Assembly (NCBI GenBank): GCA_002633005.1
Contig: NMRA01000660.1
Location: forward strand, 77,172-101,084
Source: Phoronis australis
Lineage: Eukaryota > Phoronida > Phoronidae
DNA length: 23,913 bases
Direction of reading: 5' to 3'
The translations under genes and the position numbers were made by a program. The notes beneath the pieces are model-generated. The model made no database searches. It was given only the letters and a program-made list of their open reading frames with translations, and was not told the origin of the DNA. Shown here one piece after another: positions 1-10,896 of the stretch (positions are counted from its first letter, which is position 1; every line of letters begins with the position of its first letter).

Positions 1-761
1 CACGACAATGAATCAAATGCTTTCTCAAAATCAATCAGCAAAAGCAATCCAGGTTTGTTAGCTGCCTGGGCATAAAACATTAAATCATATAGCACTCGGA
101 TATTTTCGTTCATATTTCTTCCAGAAACGAAACCTGTCTGATCCCTACTGATTACTTTTCCCAAAACGGATTTTAACCGTTCAGCTACTGCCGAAGAAGC
201 CAATTTATATGTCACATTGAGCAAGGATATGGGTCTCCAGTTTTTCAAATAATGTTTACTTTTATCTGCTCCCTTAGGGATGCAGGTGATCACTCCCTCT
301 TTCTGTGTTGAGGATAACTGGCCAACAGCAAAACCTGTATTAAGTGAGCGAACAACGAAATGTCCAATGTCAGCCCAAAAAAATTTCAAAAATTCCACTG
401 AAAAACCATCAGAGCCTGGGCTTTTGTTGTTTTTCATTTTTTTCAAGCATTGTGTGACTTCTTCATATGTAAGAAGACCTTCTAATTTTTCTTTTTCTGT
501 CTCATTCAGCTTGGAGACACAAACATTATCAAGAAGAGTTTTTAAAGAAGTATTGTTAGTATGTCTATATTTGTATAGATTTTCATAAAAAGTTTTGGTT
601 TCCTGAATAATCTCTTCTTCACTATTGGTTTTAGTATTGTCAGATTTCCACAAAAAAGGCATAAACTTACTTGTGTAATGCCTATTTTCCAAGTGAAGAA
701 AATATTTGGAAGGCTTTTCACCTTCTTCTATGTTGGAAATGTTGCTCGTTACTCGCCCATT
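1..761 (-). mobile_element. LINE reverse-transcriptase fragment, L1/Tx1-like wording, cut by window edge
   Basis: About 253 codons open on the minus strand from 761 to base 1. It holds GEKPSKYFLHLENRHYTSKF, then LLTYEEVTQCLKKMKNNKSP, GSDGFSVEFLKFFWADIG, KGADKSKHYLKNWRPISLLN, RDQTGFVSGRNMNENIR and LIDFEKAFDSLS. These are reverse-transcriptase blocks, with the first catalytic Asp in LIDFEKAFD; the Y/F-A-D-D block would lie beyond base 1. A TGA at 764-762 closes the frame on its upstream side, so the copy is 5'-truncated or decayed there, with no ORF1 or endonuclease in view. The frame has no stop, so the copy is fairly young. It sits downstream of the last visible RTK exon, probably inside the final intron. 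Confidence 0.9.
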
Positions 762-1103
762 TCAGATTCAACCACCAACAAGGAAAGTTTGGAATACACA
801 ACTGCACATACATGTATCATGTTATGGAGCATTTCTTTAGTCGGAATAGCTACTATATGTCTGATTTGTGATATTGCTGTGCTTTATTTTGGTATGGGGC
901 AGAGATAAGGTCAGTAATGGCCCTCAAGCTATATGTACATGTACAGTAATAACATACCTGAAATGCCAAAAATACGCGTACAGAGAAGAGACGGCCTACT
1001 TTGTGACTCGAGATGCTCTCATTGCACACTTGAGTGTACTTGCACTATCTCAACTTTACTGTAAACAGATTCAGTAAGTACGAAATACTCAACGTTAACT
1101 TAC
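762..1103. other. Intron or 3' flank of RTK
   Basis: Sequence after the donor at 1103 and up to the LINE. I looked on the minus strand for the last kinase exon and did not find it. A TTTACAG-like acceptor near 1060 opens only about 13 codons with no kinase sense. Short ACATGTAC words occur near 932-945. Confidence 0.4.
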
Positions 1104-1661
1104 ACATCCTCACTGCAGTTACAGGGCTGTTGCATCCTGTAGCCAGACTGGAGCTTAGCTAACAGATGACTGCTGGGTACTCCACTGTAGGGCGTCCCTC
1201 CTGAAAGACGCACGTGCATGATTTGATTGATGCAACAAGTTACGATACGGATCGTTTCATGGTTCCTCTTACACATGCTTAGGAAGTTGAATTACGGGAA
1301 ATTATCAGGTTTTGCTACATAGTCTAGTGCTATAAAACGCGTTTCCCAGTGCACCTCTCTTCCAGGCAATCCATGGTTTTTGTAAAAACAATAGGAGACA
1401 CCCAGGCAACGAGCAAAATACTGCTGTCTGGACACAGTTTTGAAGGCGATTACAGACTTGAAGAAATGTTTTGTATAACACAGGATGTTATGATTATTTA
1501 TAACGCTAACGGGAGGGGTCTAAGTTTTGTTCACCTGACGACTGAAGTTGTTGCCCATCTTCGACAACAAATAACGAGATACCTTGATGTTTCAAAATAC
1601 GGAAAATGTGAAAAACTTACCAAGTGTCACAATCTCCCACATTAGAATTCCAAAAGACCAC
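1104..1661 (-). CDS. RTK kinase C-lobe (two small exons)
   Basis: Exon 1661-1621 is only 41 bases (phase 2 to 1) and reads [15 protein letters not shown], the invariant C-lobe helix-F text. Exon 1200-1104 (97 bases, phase 1 to 2) reads [20 protein letters not shown], then [13 protein letters not shown]. Acceptors are TTTTCAG and CTTTCAG; donors G|GTAAGT and GT|GTAAGT. The expected next text (Y-x-L-M-x-x-C-W, then R-P-x-F) is not found between 1103 and base 1, so the final exon probably lies outside the window beyond the LINE. Both exons were found by family wording, being too short to stand out as frames. Confidence 0.9.
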
Positions 1662-4600
1662 CTGAAAATGCACCCAACAAAATAATAAAAAATACTGAAT
1701 TTTTCCTAAAAAAACGTGTTTTCATCTACGTTAAACAAATGGGATTCCCAAAATACCGGAAAGTAACTAAATATTTCTAATTTTCTATCCGTGGCACATT
1801 CCAAGAAATCAGCCTAACGTACTGTGAAACGACGTTCTCCAAATATCAAAATTATTATAGATCAAGTTCATCAAATCCACTTCACAACACATGCAAACAC
1901 CCAGCCTAAAAGCGTGGGGCTCAAAGTTTGAGAATGTGGACCTTTTATTAATTTTACTAAAATTCAGGGTGTACGTTTAGAGCTACGAACTAAACTTTTG
2001 TCTCGTCTTCTACCTTTTTCGGAGCTTTTGTTTCAGTTAGGTGGACCTTTTCCCACTTCGACAAATGAGGGTGCTCCTTCGAACCTCCCACCCTGCGTGC
2101 ACGTACAAAAACCCAGGGACGACAAAAGTCACAAGGACTAACATGGTTAGCAGATGCTTCCAAAATGTCGATCACATCAATCGAATGCTGTCGTGTGTCG
2201 TTTCGATCATGACAACAAGTTGGCGTTAGTTATATGACACACCACTGTTAACCAGAGTCCACGTACAGTGTATATGCGAGTTCTGTTCGTGGTTTAAGCC
2301 AAGCATAAGATACAGCTTGAAACAATCAGCCTATCAACATGAGCAAGAGATCCAAAATTAAACCATCATCAAAATGTTAAGGTTGGTATTGTAGAAAAAG
2401 AACTAATGGACTTCTATCAGACACAAGCTATCACTAGTGTTGTTTGAGTAGTGGGTAAGCTGGTCTTGTGCATTGCGGACCGCAAATATGTAGCAATCCA
2501 TTTCGAGCACCAACACTGTTGTGATTTCGTCTGAGTACAGGGAGATTGTGGGGGGGAGAAGTGTTGGGGATATTACTACATGTATTCTGAATACCAAGGG
2601 CTTCACTTGGCTACAAAATAGCTCGTTTTGTCTCATAATTAATGATAGAAATATCCCTGGAGAGTTTGGTTGTGCTTAAGTCGGAAAGCACGTATTGCTT
2701 CTGGTGGACAGTAAAGGGAACAAAACCCTAACATAGTTTTTACTGGGTATACGTAACCAAACACCATATCCACTATTATCTTAGGAAACACACATTACTT
2801 CAACAATCATATTGTAAGAATATAGAAATAGCGTACACGTCGGTTTTTGTAGTATAAGAATGGTCAAAGAGCGACTCAGGGGACATCCAGCGTATTGGAA
2901 CTCTTGTCTGGGTATGTTTCACATAGATGTCTTCATTTCTGCTGAGTCCAAAGTCAGATATCTTGGCTGTCAAATCTTCAGTGACCAGAACATTTCTCGC
3001 CGCAAGGTCACGGTGAATTATCTGCAAAAGAGATTCAGTACACACGTTTTGTGTTTTCACAATGCACCAAGCAGGGTGTATGGTAGGCCCCAGTCGTAAA
3101 GCAGTACTTGGAGTCTAAAATAGTGAAAACATAGGGCGAAGACTGAACAATAAAACTGTTTTGAGACAATCTTCAAAAATGACGACTCATTCGTGCATTT
3201 GACAGCAGCCTCATAGTTCCCTTCAATACATTGGATTTGGACAACAAGCACCATGCACATTTCATTTTCTAACCTTAGAAGCAGCAAGATGCTTCATTCC
3301 TCTGGAGACATCTAGCGCCATTTGCAGCAACTGCTTCTCAGTGAGACATGTTGCGGAACCAACGTTGGCGTAGTCGGAGTCCAGACGACTGTTTCTCAGA
3401 AATGTTCGCAGATTCCCGTGGACAGCATATTCCGTAGCGACCAGTAGAACATCTGCAACCGTAATAGTTCGAAGAAAATGCCTAATCTTCTTCATGGAGA
3501 TGAAAGCAAAATCATCACCAGGAACGCGAAGGAAATAAACAGTAATCAATCTGTAGGTTTCACGCATGACCAACCTGAAGCCAAGTAGGCTTAATATTGT
3601 TTTGAAGTACTCTCTAAATTAAAAGTTCTGAGTTGCACATGTACGAGGTCGCTCTAACAGAGACTGAGCAGGAGTAGGATTACTGTATGATGTCTTAGCA
3701 GGCTCTCACACTGTTGGGTTATTGCCATTTGGAATTTTCTACGCAGTGAATACAAATTGTGAAGTAGATATTATGTAGTATATTTCAACCGTGGTAAGTT
3801 CTGTAACCCTCGTCAATTGACACGCACATCTACATTTCCTGGCTTAAAATGTAAATAATAAGTTTTGTCCCGTAATTTAACATAGCACTTAGCAGTCTCG
3901 CAGTCCAAGGTGCCCATTTCATTAGTTTACGCCAACAGGATCGCAAGGTAACTCGCGAAAGGCTGGTGATACTTTCCCCTATACTAATCACTGCCATTTT
4001 GAAGGAATCTAGCCTTGCGTTATGCTGTCCAAAAAGTTATTGAAAAACCCACTCCTCTCATCACCTGAAATGGTCCTGATAGAATCTCAGGGGTTACAGG
4101 GACTATAAACTTAACACGCTTTTGTCAGCAAGTTCAACAGTATATTACCCACTCGGTTGTGGGGGCAATAAACATGATAATTACGCCTGGTCTGGCAACG
4201 GAACTAATTTTAAGTGAATGGTGAGATGCCTTAACTGTCAACACAGCATTCATGTATTAAAACTTTCTTCGGCGGCCAAATTTACGATCCAATAACACCG
4301 CGCCACATTATATTTGTAAAGTACATCACTTTTGCGGACAAGTCATTTTAGTTAACCCAGTATCTACATAATTAGAACTGGGGTTCAGGAAAAGCACAGT
4401 CGAGACGCATTATAACGTACCTGTAGTTTATAAAGTTCCATCTCTCCAATATGCTCTTTCTACACGGATACTGAACTTGTAACAAATGCGTGTTTTTGGA
4501 TGGTATAACTACCAAATATCTATGTCGTGGTCGAACCGCCGTTCAGCATTTATAGTATAGTATTCACGATAATTCTCGTGGAAAAAAGATAGAATTTTGA

Positions 4601-7600
4601 AGCAAAAAACTTTAGGTAAATTTTCAAAAATCTTAGTGTCATTTTTTGCCCAACTAACTTCCATATTTTCGCCATGACTTTCGACAAAAATCGTTAACTC
4701 TTGAAATTAGCGTCATTTTTTTCCGAATTTCATGGAGATTTCGCTTCACGACAAACATGTAAGTGCTTGAAGACGGTCATCCGTCGCTCTCATTTTGAAA
4801 CGGCAAAAACAACGAAACTTAACAGCTCACACATATGCTCACGACACCCACGAGAACGAATTATTTAGAATACGGTGGCACTGCAAAATTAGACCGTTGG
4901 GATTCATAAATTTGTGAAATTTGTTACTTCCTCAGGAATTTTAACTCGGGTTCACTGATATTCCAGGCTAATTTCTGTGTATTTATTTGAAAGTATCAGT
5001 GTAAATGAAGTTCTTGTCGGATATAAAATTCAAAACAAAGGAAACCGCTTTACCGCATAGTAATACTAAAAACATTTCAAACTCGGCTGATGTGACAGAA
5101 GCGACCTCAGCTAAAACTTCACCGATATTTACGGGGAAAGCACATTCAGAGGTCAAAATTTTATGGAAATTTTGAATCTTCTATTAGTTTAAATCCATCA
5201 GAAGAGCGAAAAAGTGAAAACAAACGTGTATTTTCGTTAGGCAACTCTTATCTAAACACCATCAGTTAATGTGTATTAGCGTGAAATCGCAATTTACCGA
5301 CCAATTGTAGACATGTGGTTTACTCAGGAATTTCGACCGACCCGAAAAGGAGGGTAGGATTATCGGGCCAGTCTATCACGACCAAAACTCCTTATATAGG
5401 ATCCGAGCCATGCTGCGTCAACCCACGAGACTTTACCTTCATGTTCACAAGCTCCAATCAACGATACAATGTTGGGATGACTTCCAACTTGACTGAGAAT
5501 GTTTAGCTCTCCAATAAAATCGAGCCTGTCCTTGTCTGTGGCAAAAGCTGTAACATAAATTATTAATCAGTAATCAGACATATTTCTAAACACAAAGAAT
5601 GCCGATCCAGTTACTGCTACATGCTAATGAAGAAACACGAACTTATGATTAATAGTAGATTTGTTTTCTTTTCTATTCATAATTGAAATGACGTTATGTA
5701 AATGAAGTGTCTTTGAAACCCTAAAAACTTACCGTTCAATTGTTTCAATGCCACCTTGATAGCAGAAGTGTTCTTGACCACGGTAGCAGAGTGAACATCC
5801 CCAAAACTTCCTTTACCGATGACGTCACCGAAAGATATAGAAGTAAATGGTATCATCCAGTAGTTTGGTTCTATTTGGTTTAACGTTGGATGTCGGTCTG
5901 TTGTGAGCTGTGGTCCCATACATGTAGGTCTGAGAGGCGTTATTTGTACACTGAAATTCAAAACTATAGATCTGTAACCTATTGTCTGTCATTCACGGAA
6001 GGTCGGTGTACTCCCAGAATACCATAGCAATGGTAATACTGTGTCAGAATACTACAGTGATCTGGAGAAAATTACGGAATTGGGAATCACAACCTCAAAA
6101 CTAAGCATTTGATAAGGTTTAACCTATTCTAGATTAGGGGCACAGGAGTTTCCACTGATGCTTTTGTGCAGGGTCACATTCGTGTCTAAGCACGTAATTT
6201 GAGTGTCACATGCATGTACAGAGCGGGGCAAATTTGACAAAACTGGTAAGAGTAACATGCTTCCTACCGGCTTATCACCAACATGGTCAAATGTAGACAG
6301 CTCCAGCGCTGTTTCCCCACTCCGAGGGGTCTGTTTTGAATGGCCTAAAATAAAAATGCACAGATTTGAAACAAAGATGACAGTCTATCCCCTTTGCACG
6401 TGTGGTCTATATGAATCTGACCAGACTCATGGATGATTGTAAGCATTGAAGTGTGGTCAGGATATTCGAGAGTCATTCATTTAATCTTTGAATTGTTGCG
6501 TTTCAGAAACCTAGTTGAGACCTTGGCATAGCACTCAAAATCCCGTGGCAAGCGAATGGTTCGAGAGTAAGCTCAAGAAATCAATAGCAAAACATACATT
6601 AGCAGCTCGACTTTCAGTTTATGTTCGTCGGCGAGGAAGAAATCCTGTTTCTTGGGAAAATTTCAAGGCTTCCCTCTATACACAGCAACTATGTCGTGAG
6701 TGACTTACATTACGGAAAGTTGTTCAGATTATATGACGGTTTTCAAAATTCACTGCATGAATCTATACCTGGTTCACTTATGTTCTCAGTCATGCCCGCA
6801 CTATGCTGCATCGTTCTTCTTTTCCTAAATTATAGAAAAACAGTGACGAGAACGTAAAACCAACAGACCATACCTGGATAGAAGCCAGGTAGCATTTATC
6901 TGTAAAAATAAATCTTCACGCGATATAAATAACCCGAAGGTTGAATGAAAAAAACATAGTTGATTGGAGAGTTTATAGATTATATTATTATGATCAGTGC
7001 GTTGCTCTCGTTTGAAAACTCTTTTAATTATTTATCTGAAATAATTTTGATACGTTTGTACACATATTAAACCTTTCAGAGGATTTGCGTGGCAAATTTC
7101 TTTCAGACGATTTACGTTAAACCCAACTTTCTATTTACACTTCTCGAACTAAAAAGGTATTTTTGACCCGATAGACCGATGTGTTGTTTACAAATTTGCT
7201 GAAAAGTCAAGAAATATTGTTACGAAAGGAGCTTAGTGTTACAACGAATCAACGAATGAAGGATACCCACCTATGTAATGCGAACACAATGGCAACCAAA
7301 ACAAAGACGAATGTCAAAGATCCGCATATCGCACCGACTGTTAGTCCCAATGAAGACGTGATGTAGTCTCGCACTGTTAAGAAGGAACACGTATACACAT
7401 TTAACATCAATTACTCTGTCTTAATAACAACTTCTATTATAAACCAGAATAACTATGGAATTTGTGTTTCCTTTAGCGACACATGAACGGATAGGTCTCA
7501 CGTACTAGATCAGAAGTTGAACAATTGCGTTGAAACTCGCCTACATGTAGCTTCGCCGAAATCGCGAAGAAATCCATTTTACAATTAATGCGGTTGTTAT

Positions 7601-10600
7601 GCATTGAGACAAACACTACGTCGGGCAAAGTTACCTTCAACAAACTGGCCGTTATAGGCACCTTCAATATCAAACACTTGGAAATGAGACTTGTTTTCCT
7701 GTAAAAATAGACATGTTTTATTAGCGATGTTTACTTATCGAAATGCTCCTATCCTCGCCACATCTTCTAAAAACGGTTACTTAGATTTCAATACGGAAAA
7801 TAGCACCGCATGCTACAACCAGATCACTATACTTTAAGGTGGTTCATATATCTGTAACGTTAAATTCCGTTGATCCTTAATTGCAGATTAGAGCTTAAGC
7901 GAGAAAAACACAGGAGTCCAGGACACGATGGCTTCATTTCACTCAAGCAAAAGTGCCATTACACAGCAGGCCGCAACCCAAGTGGTAATCTACCTAATAA
8001 TACATGTACAGTATACAAACCCAACGGGGTAGTATATTTATTGATACACAGTAAGAATTACGGCGAGCGGGGGTGTTTCCACCACCTACTGCAAACTGTG
8101 CTAAGACTTGACTCTTGAATACCAACTTTTACCAATAAAGAGTTAGTAAACTATTCTAAAGCTAGTAATTAATGTCGACGCAGAAGACGATTTTACTGGT
8201 TATAGGGTTTTACACCAAGGTGCCAACCTAGAGGTGTGTGCAGGGCCGTAAGAAGAAACTGCAGTCCCGTATGTAACATAACATAAACACGTGTGCCTGC
8301 ATTACAAACATCCAACTTGCAGTCCACAAACTTCTGCGCTACAGAGACATTGACAATTTATACTTACAGAAGCATGCCCAATAAAGACTCCGTATAAAAA
8401 CTTGTAAAGAAATCCAGAGCGGAGTTCTGCGTTCATATAACCACCATAAAATTCCCCATCACCAAGTATGAAGTCGACACCGTCCCCAACGAAACCTGCT
8501 GTCAGATTCGCCGCTATGTAACGTGGTTCTTGATTTCTCTGCGCTTCTACATAACCTTTTAATGATGATGCATCTACGACCACAGCTCGACGTCGTTTAG
8601 AATTTTTCCTCAGCGTATCCACTACGACCAAGTAGTACCTTTAGAAATATAAAAAGGTATGTTGAGGATGCTGCAGGAAAGAACAGAGATTGGCAAACAA
8701 CGTTTACCTAAGTTGTTATGAATGAGGGGTCTTCAAAGCAGGTTCTAGTATGCTCAAAACTTACTTGATGTACACACTCTTGGAATAATCATTTGCTGGC
8801 GTAAGATGTATTTTCACAGTTGCATCGGTCATGTCTTCCTTGGTTATAACTCGCAGTGGAAGGTCAACTATATCTGAAACATGAGAAGTGGACCATGACA
8901 ATTATTTGGTGATTTCAAAGTATCGTTTTTCTGACACAGATCAACAATCTGTAAGAAAAACTAAACAAACTAACTTACTACCAATGATATTGTTTTCCCA
9001 AGTCGTATATATGTATTTATACCACATACTAAACGAGAAACATTGCAATGAATTGATTTACCTTTTCTGACTCTCCACGGCTTTGTAACTACTTTCTATG
9101 TCAGAGGCCCGGGGTCGGAGGTTGTGACCTTTTAAGAAAAGCCGGGCTATTTTTGTCAAATAATGCTTTTACTCAAAACCAATTGAAAACTTAAATATAA
9201 TAGAAATAAATTGAATTTATAAATTGAGGTTTACCAACTATTATAGCTTAAAACACATTGTTTTCACGCTGAGCTTCGACCGGGAAATTATCGTCTGCTA
9301 AAGTAGGTTACCACTGGTAACTGAAGATAATTCTCAAGTCAAAGATCCTGACGACACGATACCCGCATTCAAACTGTAGAGCGGTGATTTACAAGTAAGA
9401 GGACATGAGAGAAAATTTTCACTGAATTAAGATATCATTCTTATGGAAATTATGTGTCTTATTTTTCGTAGCGTATAAGTACAGTACAATGCGGTTTGTT
9501 GTACATGAGATTATTGCGCGTGCTCGTTTAAGTATTCTATTTTCACTCTTGATGACGTCAGCCGCTGCGTGGTGTAGTGGTTAAGGTCGGCGACCTGCAA
9601 ACTCAAGATCCCCGCTTCGACTCCGTCCTCGGTTTCCCGCCAAATCGTTATCTCACTAGTGAGATAACGATTTGGCGGGAAACCGAGGACGGAGTCGAAG
9701 CGGGGATCTTGAGTTTGCAGGTCGCCGACCTTAACCACTACACCACGCAGCGGCTGACGTCATCAAGAGTGAAAATAGAATACTTAAACGAGCACGCGCA
9801 ATAATCTCATGTACAACAAACCGCATTGTACTGTACTTATACGCTACGAAAAATAAGACACATAATTTCCATAAGAATGATATCTTAATTCAGTGAAAAT
9901 TTTCTCTCATGTCCTCTTACTTGTAAATCACCGCTCTACAGTTTGAATGCGGGTATCGTGTCGTCAGGATCTTTGACTTGAGAATTATCTTCAGTTACCA
10001 GTGGTAACCTACTTTAGCAGACGATAATTTCCCGGTCGAAGCTCAGCGTGAAAACAATGTGTTTTAAGCTATAATAGTTGGTAAACCTCAATTTATAAAT
10101 TCAATTTATTTCTATTATATTTAAGTTTTCAATTGGTTTTGAGTAAAAGCATTATTTGACAAAAATAGCCCGGCTTTTCTTAAAAGGTCANTTACACAAA
10201 ATTAGTCTCTAACTTGGTCACTTTTTTGTCCGAGTCTACTCTATAAACTTGTAGATATCCATTTTTTCGGGCGCACCCCTCGTCCAAAAATACTCGAGTA
10301 CCCCCGCCCCCCGACCGTGTCAGATACCATTTGTTCTTGATTTTGGCCATTTTCTTCGTAATATGACTTTTGTTTCGTAAGATGTAACAATGTACCATTT
10401 CTAGCATGCTCATTCGACTTGAAATGCAACAACCACGTGAAATATAACAACTTGTTACATTTTAGGAGAGGCTTAGCAACGTTAAATGTAAAAATGACGT
10501 AAAATGTAACAGTTGTAACAACTGTTACATTTTACAGAAAATTTTGGATGCCTTCTCATTTTGAGAGTGGGCTCGGACAAAAATAGACCCATTTAGGGAG

Positions 10601-10865
10601 TAAATTTTGTGTAAAAATCACATTTTTAGACAGTTCTTTTCTAGAAAATTAGGAAAGACACATTTTGTCAAAATGACACCATTTTGGAAATATTTTTTGG
10701 GCTGCACTTTTCGTATAGGAATGCCTTCTGGGCCGACGTCATGAACCTAGCTACCCATTGTCATTTTTCTATAGTATTACATTACTATTGGCACTGGTGC
10801 TACCATTGCTACTATCACTACTATTACTAACATTAATACGTCAACGACTATTACTCGTTATTGTT

Positions 10866-10896
<31 letters not shown>

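Larger units (their letters stand above)
9125..10190. repeat. Perfect palindrome, two 533-bp arms, no spacer
   Basis: Bases 9125-9657 are repeated as their exact reverse complement in 9658-10190. The centre is the self-complementary TCTCACTAGTGAGA at 9651-9664. I compared the arms line by line and saw no mismatch. The right arm ends directly at the N at 10191. Zero spacer, no divergence and an N at the edge fit a fold-back chimera or contig join better than an old genomic palindrome. It lies inside the RTK intron 8874-12227. Confidence 0.95.
10192..10613. mobile_element. Foldback or MITE-like element with inverted ends
   Basis: The left end TTACACAAAATTAGTCTC is matched in reverse complement at the right end (ACACAAAATTTACTCCC, 10595-10613). 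The likeness runs inward for roughly 80 bases through TTTTTGTCCGAG and ATCCA, with mismatches. Inside are several TGTAACA words and the 37-bp inverted repeat at 10499-10535. No coding frame for a transposase is seen, so it would be non-autonomous. The left edge is cut by N, so the true end and target duplication cannot be seen. Confidence 0.5.

Noticed and set aside
280-588. 102-codon plus-strand frame
   Set aside because: It is the antisense shadow of the LINE reverse-transcriptase frame, which has clear family wording on the minus strand.
1349-1645. 98-codon plus-strand frame with a protein-like look
   Set aside because: It overlaps, antisense, the 41-base kinase exon, whose [15 protein letters not shown] text and splice sites are decisive. 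No family wording on the plus strand.
2403-2636. Candidate kinase C-lobe exon on the minus strand
   Set aside because: No kinase motif in its translation. The true next exon, at 1661-1621, matches in phase and wording.
9558-9657. A functional tRNA gene
   Set aside because: A and B boxes are present, but the T-stem halves do not pair and no full cloverleaf could be drawn.
9511-9804. Two identical 75-codon frames on opposite strands
   Set aside because: They exist only because the region is a perfect palindrome; the text covers SINE-like sequence and shows no domain.
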